Source of the DNA: Helicobacter sp. 13S00482-2 | Lineage (GTDB): Bacteria > Campylobacterota > Campylobacteria > Campylobacterales > Helicobacteraceae | Length of the DNA: 64,000 nucleotides | Assembly (NCBI RefSeq): GCF_002272795.1 | Contig: NZ_MLAT01000004.1 | Coordinates: 1 to 64,000 of the forward strand | Reading direction: 5' to 3' | Part shown: piece by piece, positions 25,217 to 33,957 of the stretch | Layout of the letters: every line of letters starts with the position of its first letter | How positions within the stretch are numbered: the first letter of the stretch is position 1 | The notes under the pieces: generated by a model | Told to the model about the DNA's origin: nothing | Seen by the model: only the letters and a program-made list of their open reading frames with translations | Database searches by the model: none | Position numbers and translations under genes: made by a program

Positions 25217-25603
25217 TTAGCCTTTTTTATCAAAAATCAATCCGACAATATCATGCATTTTTTTCATCAATTCAATCGCTTCTTTTGAAGGAATTTCACG
25301 TATAACTCTATTGCCTTTGCCTTCTGTTACCGTTACAACCAAACCTCTTATATCATCGTTGTAATTAAAATTAATGTCGGTATTGATTCTCTTCATTTCC
25401 TTATTTAATTCACTGCTTAATGACATCAATTCTCTTTTTAACTCATCTTGATGTTTGTCATCTCTATATGCTTGTAAATCAGCTTCTTGATCGCTTAGCA
25501 TAGGTGCAGAGCGATTTTCAAAAGGCCTACCCGCATTACTAACGAGGGTAACAAGTTTATTTTGCAATGATGAAGCTGAACTTCCTTGTATACTGTCTAT
25601 CAT
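25217..25603 (-). CDS. flaG: FlaG-family flagellar protein
   Basis: A 128-residue FlaG protein. The conserved C-terminal block runs from KRINTDINFNYNDD through RGLVVTVTE, VIREIPSKEA and a final IVGLIFDKKG. FlaG limits filament length in Campylobacter and H. pylori relatives. The start is ATG at 25603 behind a strong AGGAGG; the GTG one codon earlier is too close to that site. It is the first gene behind a sigma-28-like promoter. Confidence 0.88.
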   Translation of the reverse strand: MIDSIQGSSASSLQNKLVTLVSNAGRPFENRSAPMLSDQEADLQAYRDDKHQDELKRELMSLSSELNKEMKRINTDINFNYNDDIRGLVVTVTEGKGNRVIREIPSKEAIELMKKMHDIVGLIFDKKG

Positions 25604-25640
25604 CACTTCCTCCTAAAATCATAAAGTAGGTTATAACCTT

Positions 25641-25667
25641 ATATCGGCAAATAAAAAAAATTATTTA
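25641..25667 (-). promoter_or_regulatory. Sigma-28-like promoter for flaG-fliD-fliS-fliT
   Basis: On the minus strand, TAAA (25667-25664) and CCGATAT (25647-25641) are separated by 16 bases. This matches the FliA promoter form seen before late flagellar genes of Campylobacter (TAAA ... CGATAT). Transcription would start near 25634, about 30 bases before the flaG ATG. It lies just after the stop of the upstream EnvC-like gene, so it separates the late flagellar genes from the ftsEX run. Confidence 0.65.
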
Positions 25668-25673
25668 TATTTT

Positions 25674-26936
25674 TTACTTGCTTGGCAAAATTATCTCCAT
25701 TGGATTGATATGTTTATCTTTTTGAGTCACCTCAAAGCCCAATTTTGAATCAACTCTTCCAATGACATAACCTTTTTTAATTCTCAATCCAGGTTTGATT
25801 GTGGGTGCTATTTTATCTAATTGTGAATAAATTGTATGCATTTGATTTGAATGCTCAATAATAACCACCTTTTTTAAAATCGGAACCTCTTTAGCATAAA
25901 CAACCTTTCCATCAAAAATATTACGCACGAGTGCATTTTTGACATTTGATGCTAAAGTAACAGACTCATTAAAGACCTTGAGTTTATATACAGGATCAAA
26001 ATAAGGACCAAATTTTTGTTCTACCTTATAACTAGAAATAGGAGAAATTGTCTTTTCTCCTTTGTATTTGGTTGTAGAAATATTTTGATAAGAATTAGCA
26101 ACCTGTTTTACATCAATTGGAGCTATGAGAACATTAGAATCCAGTGAATTTTGTTTTCCTTGAAGGTTTGCTTTCTGGGCTTGTTCTCTAGCTTTTTTTG
26201 CAATCAATTCTTTTTCTTTATTTTGTTTAAGAATGTTTAGATTAGAAAGAATCTGATCAAGACTTTTTCTTTCATTATCGATATCTCTGAGTTTCTTGTC
26301 ATAAGCATCAAGCTCAGATTTTAGATTTGTCATTAGTTTTTTTTGTTCTAAGATCATAGATTGAAGTTTTTGTTTTTTATCTTGTTGATTGTTGATAAAA
26401 AGATTGATTTTACTCATATTGGAATTGATTTGAGATATTTGAGAATTAATAGATTCTTGTTGCTTTGTAAGGTCTTCAATCTTGCTTTTTGAATCCTTAT
26501 TGAGAGTTTTAAATATTTCTTGAAGAATAATATCATCTGGAGAAATAGGACTTTGATGGTTTAAAACCATCACAAAAGCCATATCTTTAATGAGGATATT
26601 AGCGATTCCATCTTCAATCTTATTTTTTTGATTTTCTAACTCTTGGAGAGACTTTTTGTAGGATTGGAGAATTCTCTCTTGAGTGGAATTTTCAGATTGA
26701 TTTTTATTGATATTTTTTTGAATATTTTGAATCTGGATATTGAGTTGTTTGATTTGAGTGTGTTTTTGATTGATGGTATTTCCAAGAGTGTTTAGCATAT
26801 TGCTAATTTGGAGTTTTTCTTGATTTTTTTTCTGCAATTTAGACTTGTTGGCATCAATATTTTTATTAATATCCTCTATGCCTGCACCCAAAACAACACT
26901 TATGAACAAAACTAGGAGAGCTGTTAAGACCTTCAC
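25674..26936 (-). CDS. EnvC-like murein hydrolase activator, degenerate LytM domain
   Basis: 420 residues: signal peptide (MKVLTALLVLFISVVLGAG), then about 230 residues of coiled coil rich in Lys/Gln/Asn, then a C-terminal LytM/M23-like domain (about 320-420). The zinc ligands of active LytM enzymes are not seen: where HxxxD is expected there is FNESVTLAS, and where HxH is expected there is KLGFEVTQ. This pattern fits EnvC, a catalytically dead activator of cell-wall amidases controlled by FtsEX. The GTG start shares a base with the ftsX stop (TAGTG), supporting partnership with ftsX and ftsE. Confidence 0.82.
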   Translation of the reverse strand: MKVLTALLVLFISVVLGAGIEDINKNIDANKSKLQKKNQEKLQISNMLNTLGNTINQKHTQIKQLNIQIQNIQKNINKNQSENSTQERILQSYKKSLQELENQKNKIEDGIANILIKDMAFVMVLNHQSPISPDDIILQEIFKTLNKDSKSKIEDLTKQQESINSQISQINSNMSKINLFINNQQDKKQKLQSMILEQKKLMTNLKSELDAYDKKLRDIDNERKSLDQILSNLNILKQNKEKELIAKKAREQAQKANLQGKQNSLDSNVLIAPIDVKQVANSYQNISTTKYKGEKTISPISSYKVEQKFGPYFDPVYKLKVFNESVTLASNVKNALVRNIFDGKVVYAKEVPILKKVVIIEHSNQMHTIYSQLDKIAPTIKPGLRIKKGYVIGRVDSKLGFEVTQKDKHINPMEIILPSK

Positions 26937-27745
26937 TAAACTTTCCTTTGAGATAAAATCACTACAAGCACAGAGAAAAACGAAACGCCTATAGCTACAA
27001 GCAAGAGCATCAAGAAATCTCCACCAAAGTTAAAAATGTTTCCTTGAATTTCAAGTGCATTGGCTATTTCTTTAAAAACACTCTGATACGAAAGATAAAG
27101 CACTCCTAAAGTAATAAAAATACTAGTGATGATCGAATCAATGATGGCTAATTCAAAAAGCACTCCATTGCGAATCCAAAAAGGAGCTCCTAAAAAACCC
27201 ATAATCTCCATTCTTTCACTATGTTCAAAACGCCAAATTTGGATCTGTCTGATCATTAAAAGTACTGAAAGAAATGTAAGCAGAATGCCAAAGACCCAAA
27301 CGCTTGTTTCAATAAGGAACAAGAGTTTATAGACTTGATTGTGGGTTTTACTAAAAGCCTCCACCTTTGTGATGCCAGGGATTTTTAAGAGAATATTATT
27401 AATTTCTTCAAGACGATTTTGAGTGGGAAAATTAGAAAGCTTGAGAGAGTAAAAAAATGGGAGACTCTTTTTAATCGATAAAAGATTATTATCATTCATA
27501 TTTTGCTTGAGTCTATCAAGTAAAAAATCAGGATTGATGAGTGAGAGAGATTTGGCTTCTTTAATGTTTCTTGCTATAAAATCAAAGCTGAACTTTTGGC
27601 CTGTAGCCAAAAGAATGGAATAACTTTGAGAAAGCTTATCTTCTTTTATAGAGATGGCACGATTAACCAATACGATACTCTGGAGACTGAAAAGCAGTGC
27701 CAATAAAGGAACAATTAAAGAAAGATGTCGCTTAAGCATATTCAT
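26936..27745 (-). CDS. ftsX: Cell division protein FtsX
   Basis: About 269 residues with four membrane segments: one near the N-terminus (about 5-25), a periplasmic loop of about 110 residues, then three helices in the C-terminal 120 residues. This is the FtsX layout. It forms an ABC-type mechanotransmitter with FtsE that switches septal amidase activators on the periplasmic side. The ATG at 27745 follows GGAG and overlaps ftsE by 14 bases; ATGs at 27757 and 27739 are alternatives. Confidence 0.86.
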   Translation of the reverse strand: MNMLKRHLSLIVPLLALLFSLQSIVLVNRAISIKEDKLSQSYSILLATGQKFSFDFIARNIKEAKSLSLINPDFLLDRLKQNMNDNNLLSIKKSLPFFYSLKLSNFPTQNRLEEINNILLKIPGITKVEAFSKTHNQVYKLLFLIETSVWVFGILLTFLSVLLMIRQIQIWRFEHSERMEIMGFLGAPFWIRNGVLFELAIIDSIITSIFITLGVLYLSYQSVFKEIANALEIQGNIFNFGGDFLMLLLVAIGVSFFSVLVVILSQRKV

Positions 27746-28406
27746 ATACTTCTCCATTTGCAATATTGAGTTTTCTATAAAAAATATTCAGATGATCTGG
27801 AATCCTATGAGTGACCACCACAATCGTAACATCAAGCTGTTCATTTGCACTTTTTAATAAACTCCAGATCATATCACTTGAGTAATCATCAAGGTTTCCT
27901 GTTGGCTCATCTGCTAAAATAAGTAATGGACGATGAGCTATGGCTCTAGCCATGGCAACTCGCTGTTGTTCTCCACCACTTAGCTCAAGAGGATAGCGAT
28001 TGGCCTTATATAATAAATCAACATGAGAGAGAAGTTTTTCTACTTGTGAATCACAAATTTCTTTTTTATAGCCATTGATCATCATTGGCAAACGAATATT
28101 TTTTTCCACACTCCACTCTTGAATCAATTTGTAATCTTGAAAAACAATTCCAATATTGCGACGCAATTCATTGATAAGAGATCTTCTGGCCTTTTCAATC
28201 TTGATAGAACAAACTTCTAAGCTACCCTCAAAAATAGGTAAATTCCCATATAAAGATTTCAAAAGGGTACTTTTACCACTCCCACTTGCTCCTGAAATAA
28301 ATACAAAATCCTTGTGTTTAATCTCAAAATTAGCGTTTTTAATGATACTTTCGCCTCTTTTGTATCCCAAACATAAATTTTTTGCCAAGATAATACCGCT
28401 CATCAT
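27732..28406 (-). CDS. ftsE: Cell division ATP-binding protein FtsE
   Basis: A 224-residue ABC ATPase. Walker A is SGASGSGKST (38-47), the Q-loop is VFQDYKLI, the signature is LSGGEQQR, Walker B is LLILADEPTGNLD and the switch histidine is in VVTHR. It energises FtsX in control of septal wall hydrolysis. The ATG overlaps the trmB stop by four bases, and its own end overlaps ftsX. Confidence 0.93.
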   Translation of the reverse strand: MMSGIILAKNLCLGYKRGESIIKNANFEIKHKDFVFISGASGSGKSTLLKSLYGNLPIFEGSLEVCSIKIEKARRSLINELRRNIGIVFQDYKLIQEWSVEKNIRLPMMINGYKKEICDSQVEKLLSHVDLLYKANRYPLELSGGEQQRVAMARAIAHRPLLILADEPTGNLDDYSSDMIWSLLKSANEQLDVTIVVVTHRIPDHLNIFYRKLNIANGEVYEYA

Positions 28407-29560
28407 TTCTCCATTAATAGATTTAATAATTCCAGATGAGACTTTATATTTGCCTCGGTGCTCAAGGGGTTGCCCCCAAAATAATACGCTCTTTTTTTAT
28501 CAAAAATGACTATCTTACTCACAGGCCAATTAAAATCTCCAAAGCTCAAGATCAAAATAACTTTGTCATCAGCTTTAAAAACCTCGCAAACATGCACAAA
28601 AAAATCTGCCTTGATTATTTTACCAACTTGATGGATTTTTTCCAAAGATTTTAAGCTAAAAGAGCTAAAATTAAAATCATACTCTATTTTTTTATCTTCG
28701 CTTTGCCTTAAACAAAAGATCCTTAAATCAAAGATATTTTTTTCAGCCCTCTGCCATCTTGCCTCGTATTTACTTATCACTTCACTAGAGAGATTTTTGG
28801 TGATTTCTGCTCTCATATTGTGTGATTTTAAAGAAATCTCTAGAGTATCTCTAAAATATTCCTCATCATCTGTTCTGAGTTCAATCAATCCGCCTTTTTT
28901 CAATACCCGATCTGCTTGGATTAAAAACTTATGACTCATCACTCTGCGATGGGGTTTTTTATTCCAAGGAACTGGAAAATGCACATAAATAATCTCGCAA
29001 CTATTAGAAGGTAATATTTCCAACAAAACCCTAGCGTCTATACATACGATATAAACATTTTCAAGTCCTAAGAGATCTATCTGTCTTAGAACCTGCTGAA
29101 TTGATGGAGTGTGAATTTCCATTCCAATATAAATTTTATTTGGATTTTCTTGTGCTAATTTAAGCAAATGTCTGCCCGAACCAAACCCAATTTCAATGCA
29201 AAACTCATAAAAACCTAGCTTCAATATATCCTGAGGTTTGATAAAAAATTTACTTCTTAAAGTTTGCTTGATTGTATCATTATTGAGATTATGAGAAATC
29301 AAAGAAGATTTTTTTGATAAAACACGAAGTGCACCTTTGAGAATTCCTATTGGGCTAGGTTTGGTGATTTTTTCAGCTTTCAAAAGAATCTGATGAGGTT
29401 TTTTGATTTTTCTGATAAAAAATTCTTCATCTTCATAATTCACACATATGAGGCTCTCATTTGGATTTTTGACACCCTTAGCCTCATAAAGTAGTTTGTA
29501 TCCCTCATCATTAAAAGGTAAGTCTGTAAGCTCTAAAGATTTTGCTAAAAAATGAGGCAT
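28403..29560 (-). CDS. trmB: tRNA (guanine-N7)-methyltransferase, long form
   Basis: 385 residues; the Campylobacterota form is much longer than the 230-residue E. coli enzyme. The methyltransferase core sits in the middle: SAM motif EIGFGSGRHLLKLA, then GMEIHTPSIQQ, VHFPVPWNKKPHRR and ELRTDDEEY. N-terminal (about 120) and C-terminal (about 100) extensions are of unknown role. It methylates G46 of tRNAs. Three bases separate it from the Fn3 lipoprotein gene. Confidence 0.9.
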   Translation of the reverse strand: MPHFLAKSLELTDLPFNDEGYKLLYEAKGVKNPNESLICVNYEDEEFFIRKIKKPHQILLKAEKITKPSPIGILKGALRVLSKKSSLISHNLNNDTIKQTLRSKFFIKPQDILKLGFYEFCIEIGFGSGRHLLKLAQENPNKIYIGMEIHTPSIQQVLRQIDLLGLENVYIVCIDARVLLEILPSNSCEIIYVHFPVPWNKKPHRRVMSHKFLIQADRVLKKGGLIELRTDDEEYFRDTLEISLKSHNMRAEITKNLSSEVISKYEARWQRAEKNIFDLRIFCLRQSEDKKIEYDFNFSSFSLKSLEKIHQVGKIIKADFFVHVCEVFKADDKVILILSFGDFNWPVSKIVIFDKKRAYYFGGNPLSTEANIKSHLELLNLLMEK

Positions 29561-29563
29561 AAC

Positions 29564-30817
29564 TTACCTATTGATAAGAAGTTCAACTTCTTTGCTGGGT
29601 TTAGATTCTATTCCATTTTTATCCACACTCACAACTTGATAGCGGTATTTTTTACCACTTTTCATTTCCTTGTCAATAAACTCGTTTTTAGTGATACCTG
29701 AAAATCGTAAAGGCTTAGAATATAGACCACCTTCATATCGATAAACCGCATATTCTTTTACTCTCAAATCATTTATTTTCTGCCACTGTATGACTGCCTT
29801 AGAATTTTCAATCGTGCCTTTAATAATCACAGGAATAGGTGGAGGGCTTAAGGTAGCACCTTTCACTCCCCCTAATGGTAGATCACCTTCAATCCCTGCA
29901 CTATCTATGGGAATGACCTTATAAAATCTTTCTATCCCATCTATGGCAATTTTATCAATGTAGAATGTATTTTTTACCTCTGCTATCATTTTAAAATTAT
30001 CTTTAGGTGAATTTGAAGCATAAACCCGATATTGATAGACATCTTTTTGAGGAGATTTATTCCAAATAAGCTTGATTTCTCTAGGGAGATTCTCACTTGC
30101 CTTAAGACCAGCAATAGGCAATGGTTTGGACTTGGTTTTGCCTGCTACAACCACGCTAGGAATAGATTTTGCATGTTCAAAACTTTCTGCAACAATCCTA
30201 TATTTATATATTTTCCCATCTTCTAGACCCTTATCAAAGTATTCGACATAAAGACGATTTTTTACAACCCCTATGTTTAAAAACAAGCCCTTATCGTTTT
30301 GTCTTTGAATAATATATTTTGACACACTTGGGTTTGGATGAGGACTCCAAATAAGTTTGATTTGTTTTGGATAATCATCACTAGCAAAGACACTTTCAAT
30401 TGGATCAATAAAAGAAGTTTTTACATTCACCAAAGGAGATAAAGGAGAAATGGCTCCATTTTTACCCAATGTAGAAATTTGAAAAGCATATTGTGTCTGA
30501 GGAATCAAGCCATCATCGTAGTAATGCGTTGCCAAAGGATTCTTGATGACTGCGATTCTTTTAGTTCCTCCATCTTTAACAACCTGATAAAGTACAAAAC
30601 CATTTATGAGTGATATGTCATCAATTTTATCCCATTCAAATCCGATAGTTTTGACATCATTGATAGTTTTTATGTTTTTAACTGTAGGCAAACCCTGATC
30701 TATTTTGTCATTTCTTCCAAAAAGCGAAAGAGCGTTATTAGACATAGAAGCACACCCGCTAATTAAAATCGTGAGTGTCGAAACAACGTAAAATAAAATC
30801 TTCTTTTGTAACTTCAT
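29564..30817 (-). CDS. Fibronectin type III repeat lipoprotein
   Basis: 417 residues. A lipoprotein signal ends ISGC, with the lipidated cysteine at 22. Four Fn3-like modules of about 90-100 residues follow, each with IKLIWxxxP, a central Y.V or Y.I strand and YKYR/YRYQV endings. It is probably anchored in the cell envelope. It matches H. pylori HP0746 in position. The ATG at 30817, after AAGGCGG, overlaps the end of rluD by 59 bases; an upstream in-frame start gives an unlikely n-region. Confidence 0.82.
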   Translation of the reverse strand: MKLQKKILFYVVSTLTILISGCASMSNNALSLFGRNDKIDQGLPTVKNIKTINDVKTIGFEWDKIDDISLINGFVLYQVVKDGGTKRIAVIKNPLATHYYDDGLIPQTQYAFQISTLGKNGAISPLSPLVNVKTSFIDPIESVFASDDYPKQIKLIWSPHPNPSVSKYIIQRQNDKGLFLNIGVVKNRLYVEYFDKGLEDGKIYKYRIVAESFEHAKSIPSVVVAGKTKSKPLPIAGLKASENLPREIKLIWNKSPQKDVYQYRVYASNSPKDNFKMIAEVKNTFYIDKIAIDGIERFYKVIPIDSAGIEGDLPLGGVKGATLSPPPIPVIIKGTIENSKAVIQWQKINDLRVKEYAVYRYEGGLYSKPLRFSGITKNEFIDKEMKSGKKYRYQVVSVDKNGIESKPSKEVELLINR

Positions 30818-31748
30818 CCAAAACCGCCTTATCAAAATTCTGATTTAAAAATTCTAACATATCATCAAAAACAGGAACTTTAAAAAACATTTTCTTACCC
30901 GTATGAGGATGAATGAAATAGATCAAATAAGCATGAAGCATGATTCTTAAATCGTTCCTCCCCTTATAGCCATAAAGTTCATCTCCAATAATATGTCTGG
31001 AAATGCTTTCTAGATGCACTCTTATTTGATGCGTTCTACCTGTGCTAAGTTTTGCTGCGATAAGCTCCATATTAAGGTTGTTACTAGGTGCTAATGGTAC
31101 AAAGTCACTTTTAGAATAACGTGAGGGGAGATTTTTTTGCCTGACTCTATCTAGATTCACCATCTTAAGACGATTATTTGGATTTCTTGCCATTTCACAT
31201 TCAATGGTTTTTTTCTGCAACAATCTTCCATCAATGATGGCAAGATAATACCTTCCCATTGTTCTATTTTGAAGTTGAGCAGAAAGCTTAGTATGTGCAT
31301 CATTGGTTTTAGCAATCACGATTGCTCCACTTGTTTCCTTGTCCAATCGATGAACAATGCCAAATCGTTCTTCTCCACTTAAGGTAGATAAAGAAAAACC
31401 TTTAAATTTTAGCCAATCTACAAGCGTTGGTTCTTTTACACTAGGGGCATCATGAACAACCAAGAAAGGAGGTTTATTTAAAATCAACACTTGGGGATCT
31501 TCATAAATAATAGAGATGTTCATATCTAGCTGTGATGGTTTTGATGATGATTGCAAAACAGGCTCTAAAATAGAGACTTCATCACCTGCAATTAAAGCTT
31601 CACCACCTTTTTTACAGGGCTTACCATTGATGAATACAAGTGAATTTTTTATTAAATGCGTGATTTGATTTTTTGGAATTTCTAGCTTTTGAGATAAAAA
31701 AGTATCGATTCTTTTGTTGGGATGATATACTTGAAATAATTGCTTCAC
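30759..31748 (-). CDS. rluD: RluA-family 23S rRNA pseudouridine synthase
   Basis: 329 residues with an N-terminal S4 RNA-binding domain (about 12-60) and a pseudouridine synthase core. The catalytic aspartate is Asp136 in GIVHRLDKETSG. It would modify uridines in 23S rRNA in the RluD or RluA manner; exact sites are not predictable. The start is GTG at 31748 with a weak ribosome site. It is the first gene of the minus-strand run and diverges from rodA by 66 bases. Confidence 0.9.
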   Translation of the reverse strand: MKQLFQVYHPNKRIDTFLSQKLEIPKNQITHLIKNSLVFINGKPCKKGGEALIAGDEVSILEPVLQSSSKPSQLDMNISIIYEDPQVLILNKPPFLVVHDAPSVKEPTLVDWLKFKGFSLSTLSGEERFGIVHRLDKETSGAIVIAKTNDAHTKLSAQLQNRTMGRYYLAIIDGRLLQKKTIECEMARNPNNRLKMVNLDRVRQKNLPSRYSKSDFVPLAPSNNLNMELIAAKLSTGRTHQIRVHLESISRHIIGDELYGYKGRNDLRIMLHAYLIYFIHPHTGKKMFFKVPVFDDMLEFLNQNFDKAVLDEVTKEDFILRCFDTHDFN

Positions 31749-31814
31749 TTGCTATATCCATTCTGTTTTTGTTAAAATCACCAAAATACTACCCCACTCA
31801 AAAAGCGAATTTTT

Positions 31815-32945
31815 ATGATCGATAGGCGAATTTTAACACATTTTGATTTTTTACTCCCTGTTATTGTGAGTCCTATTATTGCTATGTCGTTTTTTCTCAT
31901 CAATGAGGCCAATGAAGCGATGAATATTAAACAGGGTATTTATATTGGAATGGGTTTTTTGCTTTTTTGGATTATCTTTTTCATACCATTTAGAAAATTA
32001 GGCAAGAGCATCAGTATTTTTTATTGGATTTGCATTGTTTTGCTTATTATTGTCGATATCTATGGAACAACCAAGCTAGGTGCACAAAGATGGATTACCA
32101 TACCTGGACTAGGCATCTCACTGCAACCTAGCGAACCTGTAAAAGTGGCGATTATTCTTATGATAGCAAATTTTATTTATCACAATCCACCTCCTAGAAA
32201 TGGATATTATTTCAAAGAATTTTTAAAAATTAGTTTTTATATTCTATTGCCTTTTGTGCTTATTTTAAAACAACCAGACTTAGGAACAGCAATAGTCGTA
32301 TTATTGATGGGATTTGGAGTTTTATTTCTCATTGGTGTAAATATCAGGGTTTGGATGAGTATTTTATTTGCTATTTTGATCGCTTCCCCACTTATATACG
32401 GCTCTATGCACGATTATCAGAGAAAGAGAATTCACGATTTTATCTCTGAAAAACCAAGTTATCATGTCAGACAATCAGTAATAACAATCGGTTCAGGAGG
32501 ACTATTGGGAAAATCTAAAGAAAATTCCACACAAACCCAACTAAAATTCTTGCCTATCTCAACGAGTGATTTTATTTTTGCCTACTATGTTGAAAGATTT
32601 GGGTTTATCGGAGCTATTGTGCTTTTGGGACTATATATTGGTCTTATTTTGCATATTTTATCATTTTGTTTTATTGATCCTAGGGATTATCAATTAAGAG
32701 TAGTTGGAAGTGCAATCTCTATTTTGATATTTGTTTATGTGAGTGTGAATATCGGAATGACTATAGGTTTAGCACCTGTAGTAGGTATCCCTTTACCGAT
32801 GTTTAGTTATGGTGGAAGTAGTTTTATCACCTTTATGGTGCTTTTTGCAATCCTAGAAAACCTTCTTGCGTTTAGATTCAATTTTGAGTATAATTCCAAC
32901 CCTTTTAGAAGTATTTTCAAAAATATCAACAAAAAGGACCCTTAG
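31815..32945 (+). CDS. rodA: Peptidoglycan glycosyltransferase RodA (SEDS family)
   Basis: 376 residues, about ten membrane helices. SEDS hallmarks are TKLGAQRWITIPGL, QPSEPVKV, KQPDLGTA, a long extracytoplasmic loop with SDFIFAYYVERFGFIG, and PVVGIPLPMFSYGGSS near the end. It polymerises lipid II during elongation with a class B PBP. HP0743 occupies the same position in H. pylori. The stop codon and last two codons (GAC CCT TAG) lie inside the tRNA-Met gene, a ten-base overlap. Confidence 0.92.
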   Translation: MIDRRILTHFDFLLPVIVSPIIAMSFFLINEANEAMNIKQGIYIGMGFLLFWIIFFIPFRKLGKSISIFYWICIVLLIIVDIYGTTKLGAQRWITIPGLGISLQPSEPVKVAIILMIANFIYHNPPPRNGYYFKEFLKISFYILLPFVLILKQPDLGTAIVVLLMGFGVLFLIGVNIRVWMSILFAILIASPLIYGSMHDYQRKRIHDFISEKPSYHVRQSVITIGSGGLLGKSKENSTQTQLKFLPISTSDFIFAYYVERFGFIGAIVLLGLYIGLILHILSFCFIDPRDYQLRVVGSAISILIFVYVSVNIGMTIGLAPVVGIPLPMFSYGGSSFITFMVLFAILENLLAFRFNFEYNSNPFRSIFKNINKKDP

Positions 32946-33012
32946 CTCAGCTGGTCAGAGCGCTCGGCTCATAACCGATCGGTCGCAGGTTCGAATCCCG
33001 CAGGGTCCACCA
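32936..33012 (+). tRNA. tRNA-Met (CAT anticodon), elongator type
   Basis: The cloverleaf is complete. The acceptor stem GGACCCT/AGGGTCC is followed by A73 and an encoded CCA. The D stem is GCTC/GAGC, the anticodon loop CTCATAA carries CAT, and the T loop is TTCGAAT. The T stem GCAGG/CCCGC has an A-C mismatch also present in E. coli elongator tRNA-Met. The first base pair is G-C, unlike initiator tRNA. It begins inside the 3-prime end of rodA. Confidence 0.95.
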
Positions 33013-33109
33013 CTTTATAACTATCCCATGAAATTAAAAAGCTTTAAACATCCGAAACTAAGACAAAATCAAAGAATCGTATCAATACCATAACTTTCGC
33101 ATTGTATAG

Positions 33110-33865
33110 TTATTTAAAACTCGCTACCAAATTCCCAATAAGTAGATTAAACCCATCTACAAGCACAAAAATAAGTATCTTGAAAGGGAGCGATATCATT
33201 ACAGGAGGTAACATCATCATACCCATTGCCATCAAAATTGAACTCACAACCATATCAATTACCAAAAATGGAAGATAAAGTAAAAAACCTATCTGAAAAG
33301 CTGTTTTAAGTTCGCTTATCATAAAAGCAGGGACTAAAACTGTCAATGGAACATCTTGAACTGTTTGAGGATTGGGCAGATTGCGAATCCTAAAAAATAA
33401 TGCCAAATCCTTCTCGCGAGTATTTCTAAGCATGAATTGTTTGAACGGTTCTACGGCCTTATCAAATGCTACCTCATAAGAAATTTTATTATCCATATAA
33501 GGCTTGATTCCATTATTATAACCCTCTTTTGCCACTGGTTCCATAATAAAAAAAGTTAATACCAATGCCAAAGAAACTAAAATTTGAGTGGGTGGGGATT
33601 GCTGGGTTCCTAATGCTGTGCGTAAAAAAGAAAAAACAATAATCAAACGGGTGAAACTTGTCATCACAAGAACCAAAGAGGGGGCTAAGACCAAAAAAGT
33701 CAAGATCACCACGATGTTTAAAGTACTGACAAGTTGTTTAGGTGAAGAAGGAGCTGAAAGAGAAAGATTGACTGTAGGAATCGTAGTATCTGCTCCATAG
33801 CTCACACTCATTCCTATAAAAGCCACTGCTATGATTGCTAAAAAAAATCTCAAAGACTCCTCCAT
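33110..33865 (-). CDS. fliP: Flagellar export apparatus protein FliP
   Basis: 251 residues with a cleavable signal peptide (to about 25), as FliP has, then four membrane helices. Family motifs are MTSFTRLIIVFSFLRTALGTQQSPPTQ, PLTVLVPAFMISELKTAFQIGFLLYLPFLVIDMVV and MGMMMLPPVMISLPFKI, each quoted here from separate parts of the protein. It forms the export gate core with FliQ and FliR. It is a single minus-strand gene between the tRNA and glmU. Confidence 0.95.
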   Translation of the reverse strand: MEESLRFFLAIIAVAFIGMSVSYGADTTIPTVNLSLSAPSSPKQLVSTLNIVVILTFLVLAPSLVLVMTSFTRLIIVFSFLRTALGTQQSPPTQILVSLALVLTFFIMEPVAKEGYNNGIKPYMDNKISYEVAFDKAVEPFKQFMLRNTREKDLALFFRIRNLPNPQTVQDVPLTVLVPAFMISELKTAFQIGFLLYLPFLVIDMVVSSILMAMGMMMLPPVMISLPFKILIFVLVDGFNLLIGNLVASFK

Positions 33866-33957
33866 TTTTCACTAAAATAATCCCCTTAGTATAAACACAA
33901 TTGTGTTAAAATCCTATAAATTGAATTTCAAAATCGAATTTCTTTTAAGGAAAATAA

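Noticed and set aside
32866-33093. 75-codon open frame across the tRNA-Met gene
   Set aside because: It reads through the end of rodA and the whole tRNA in another frame and has no family resemblance.
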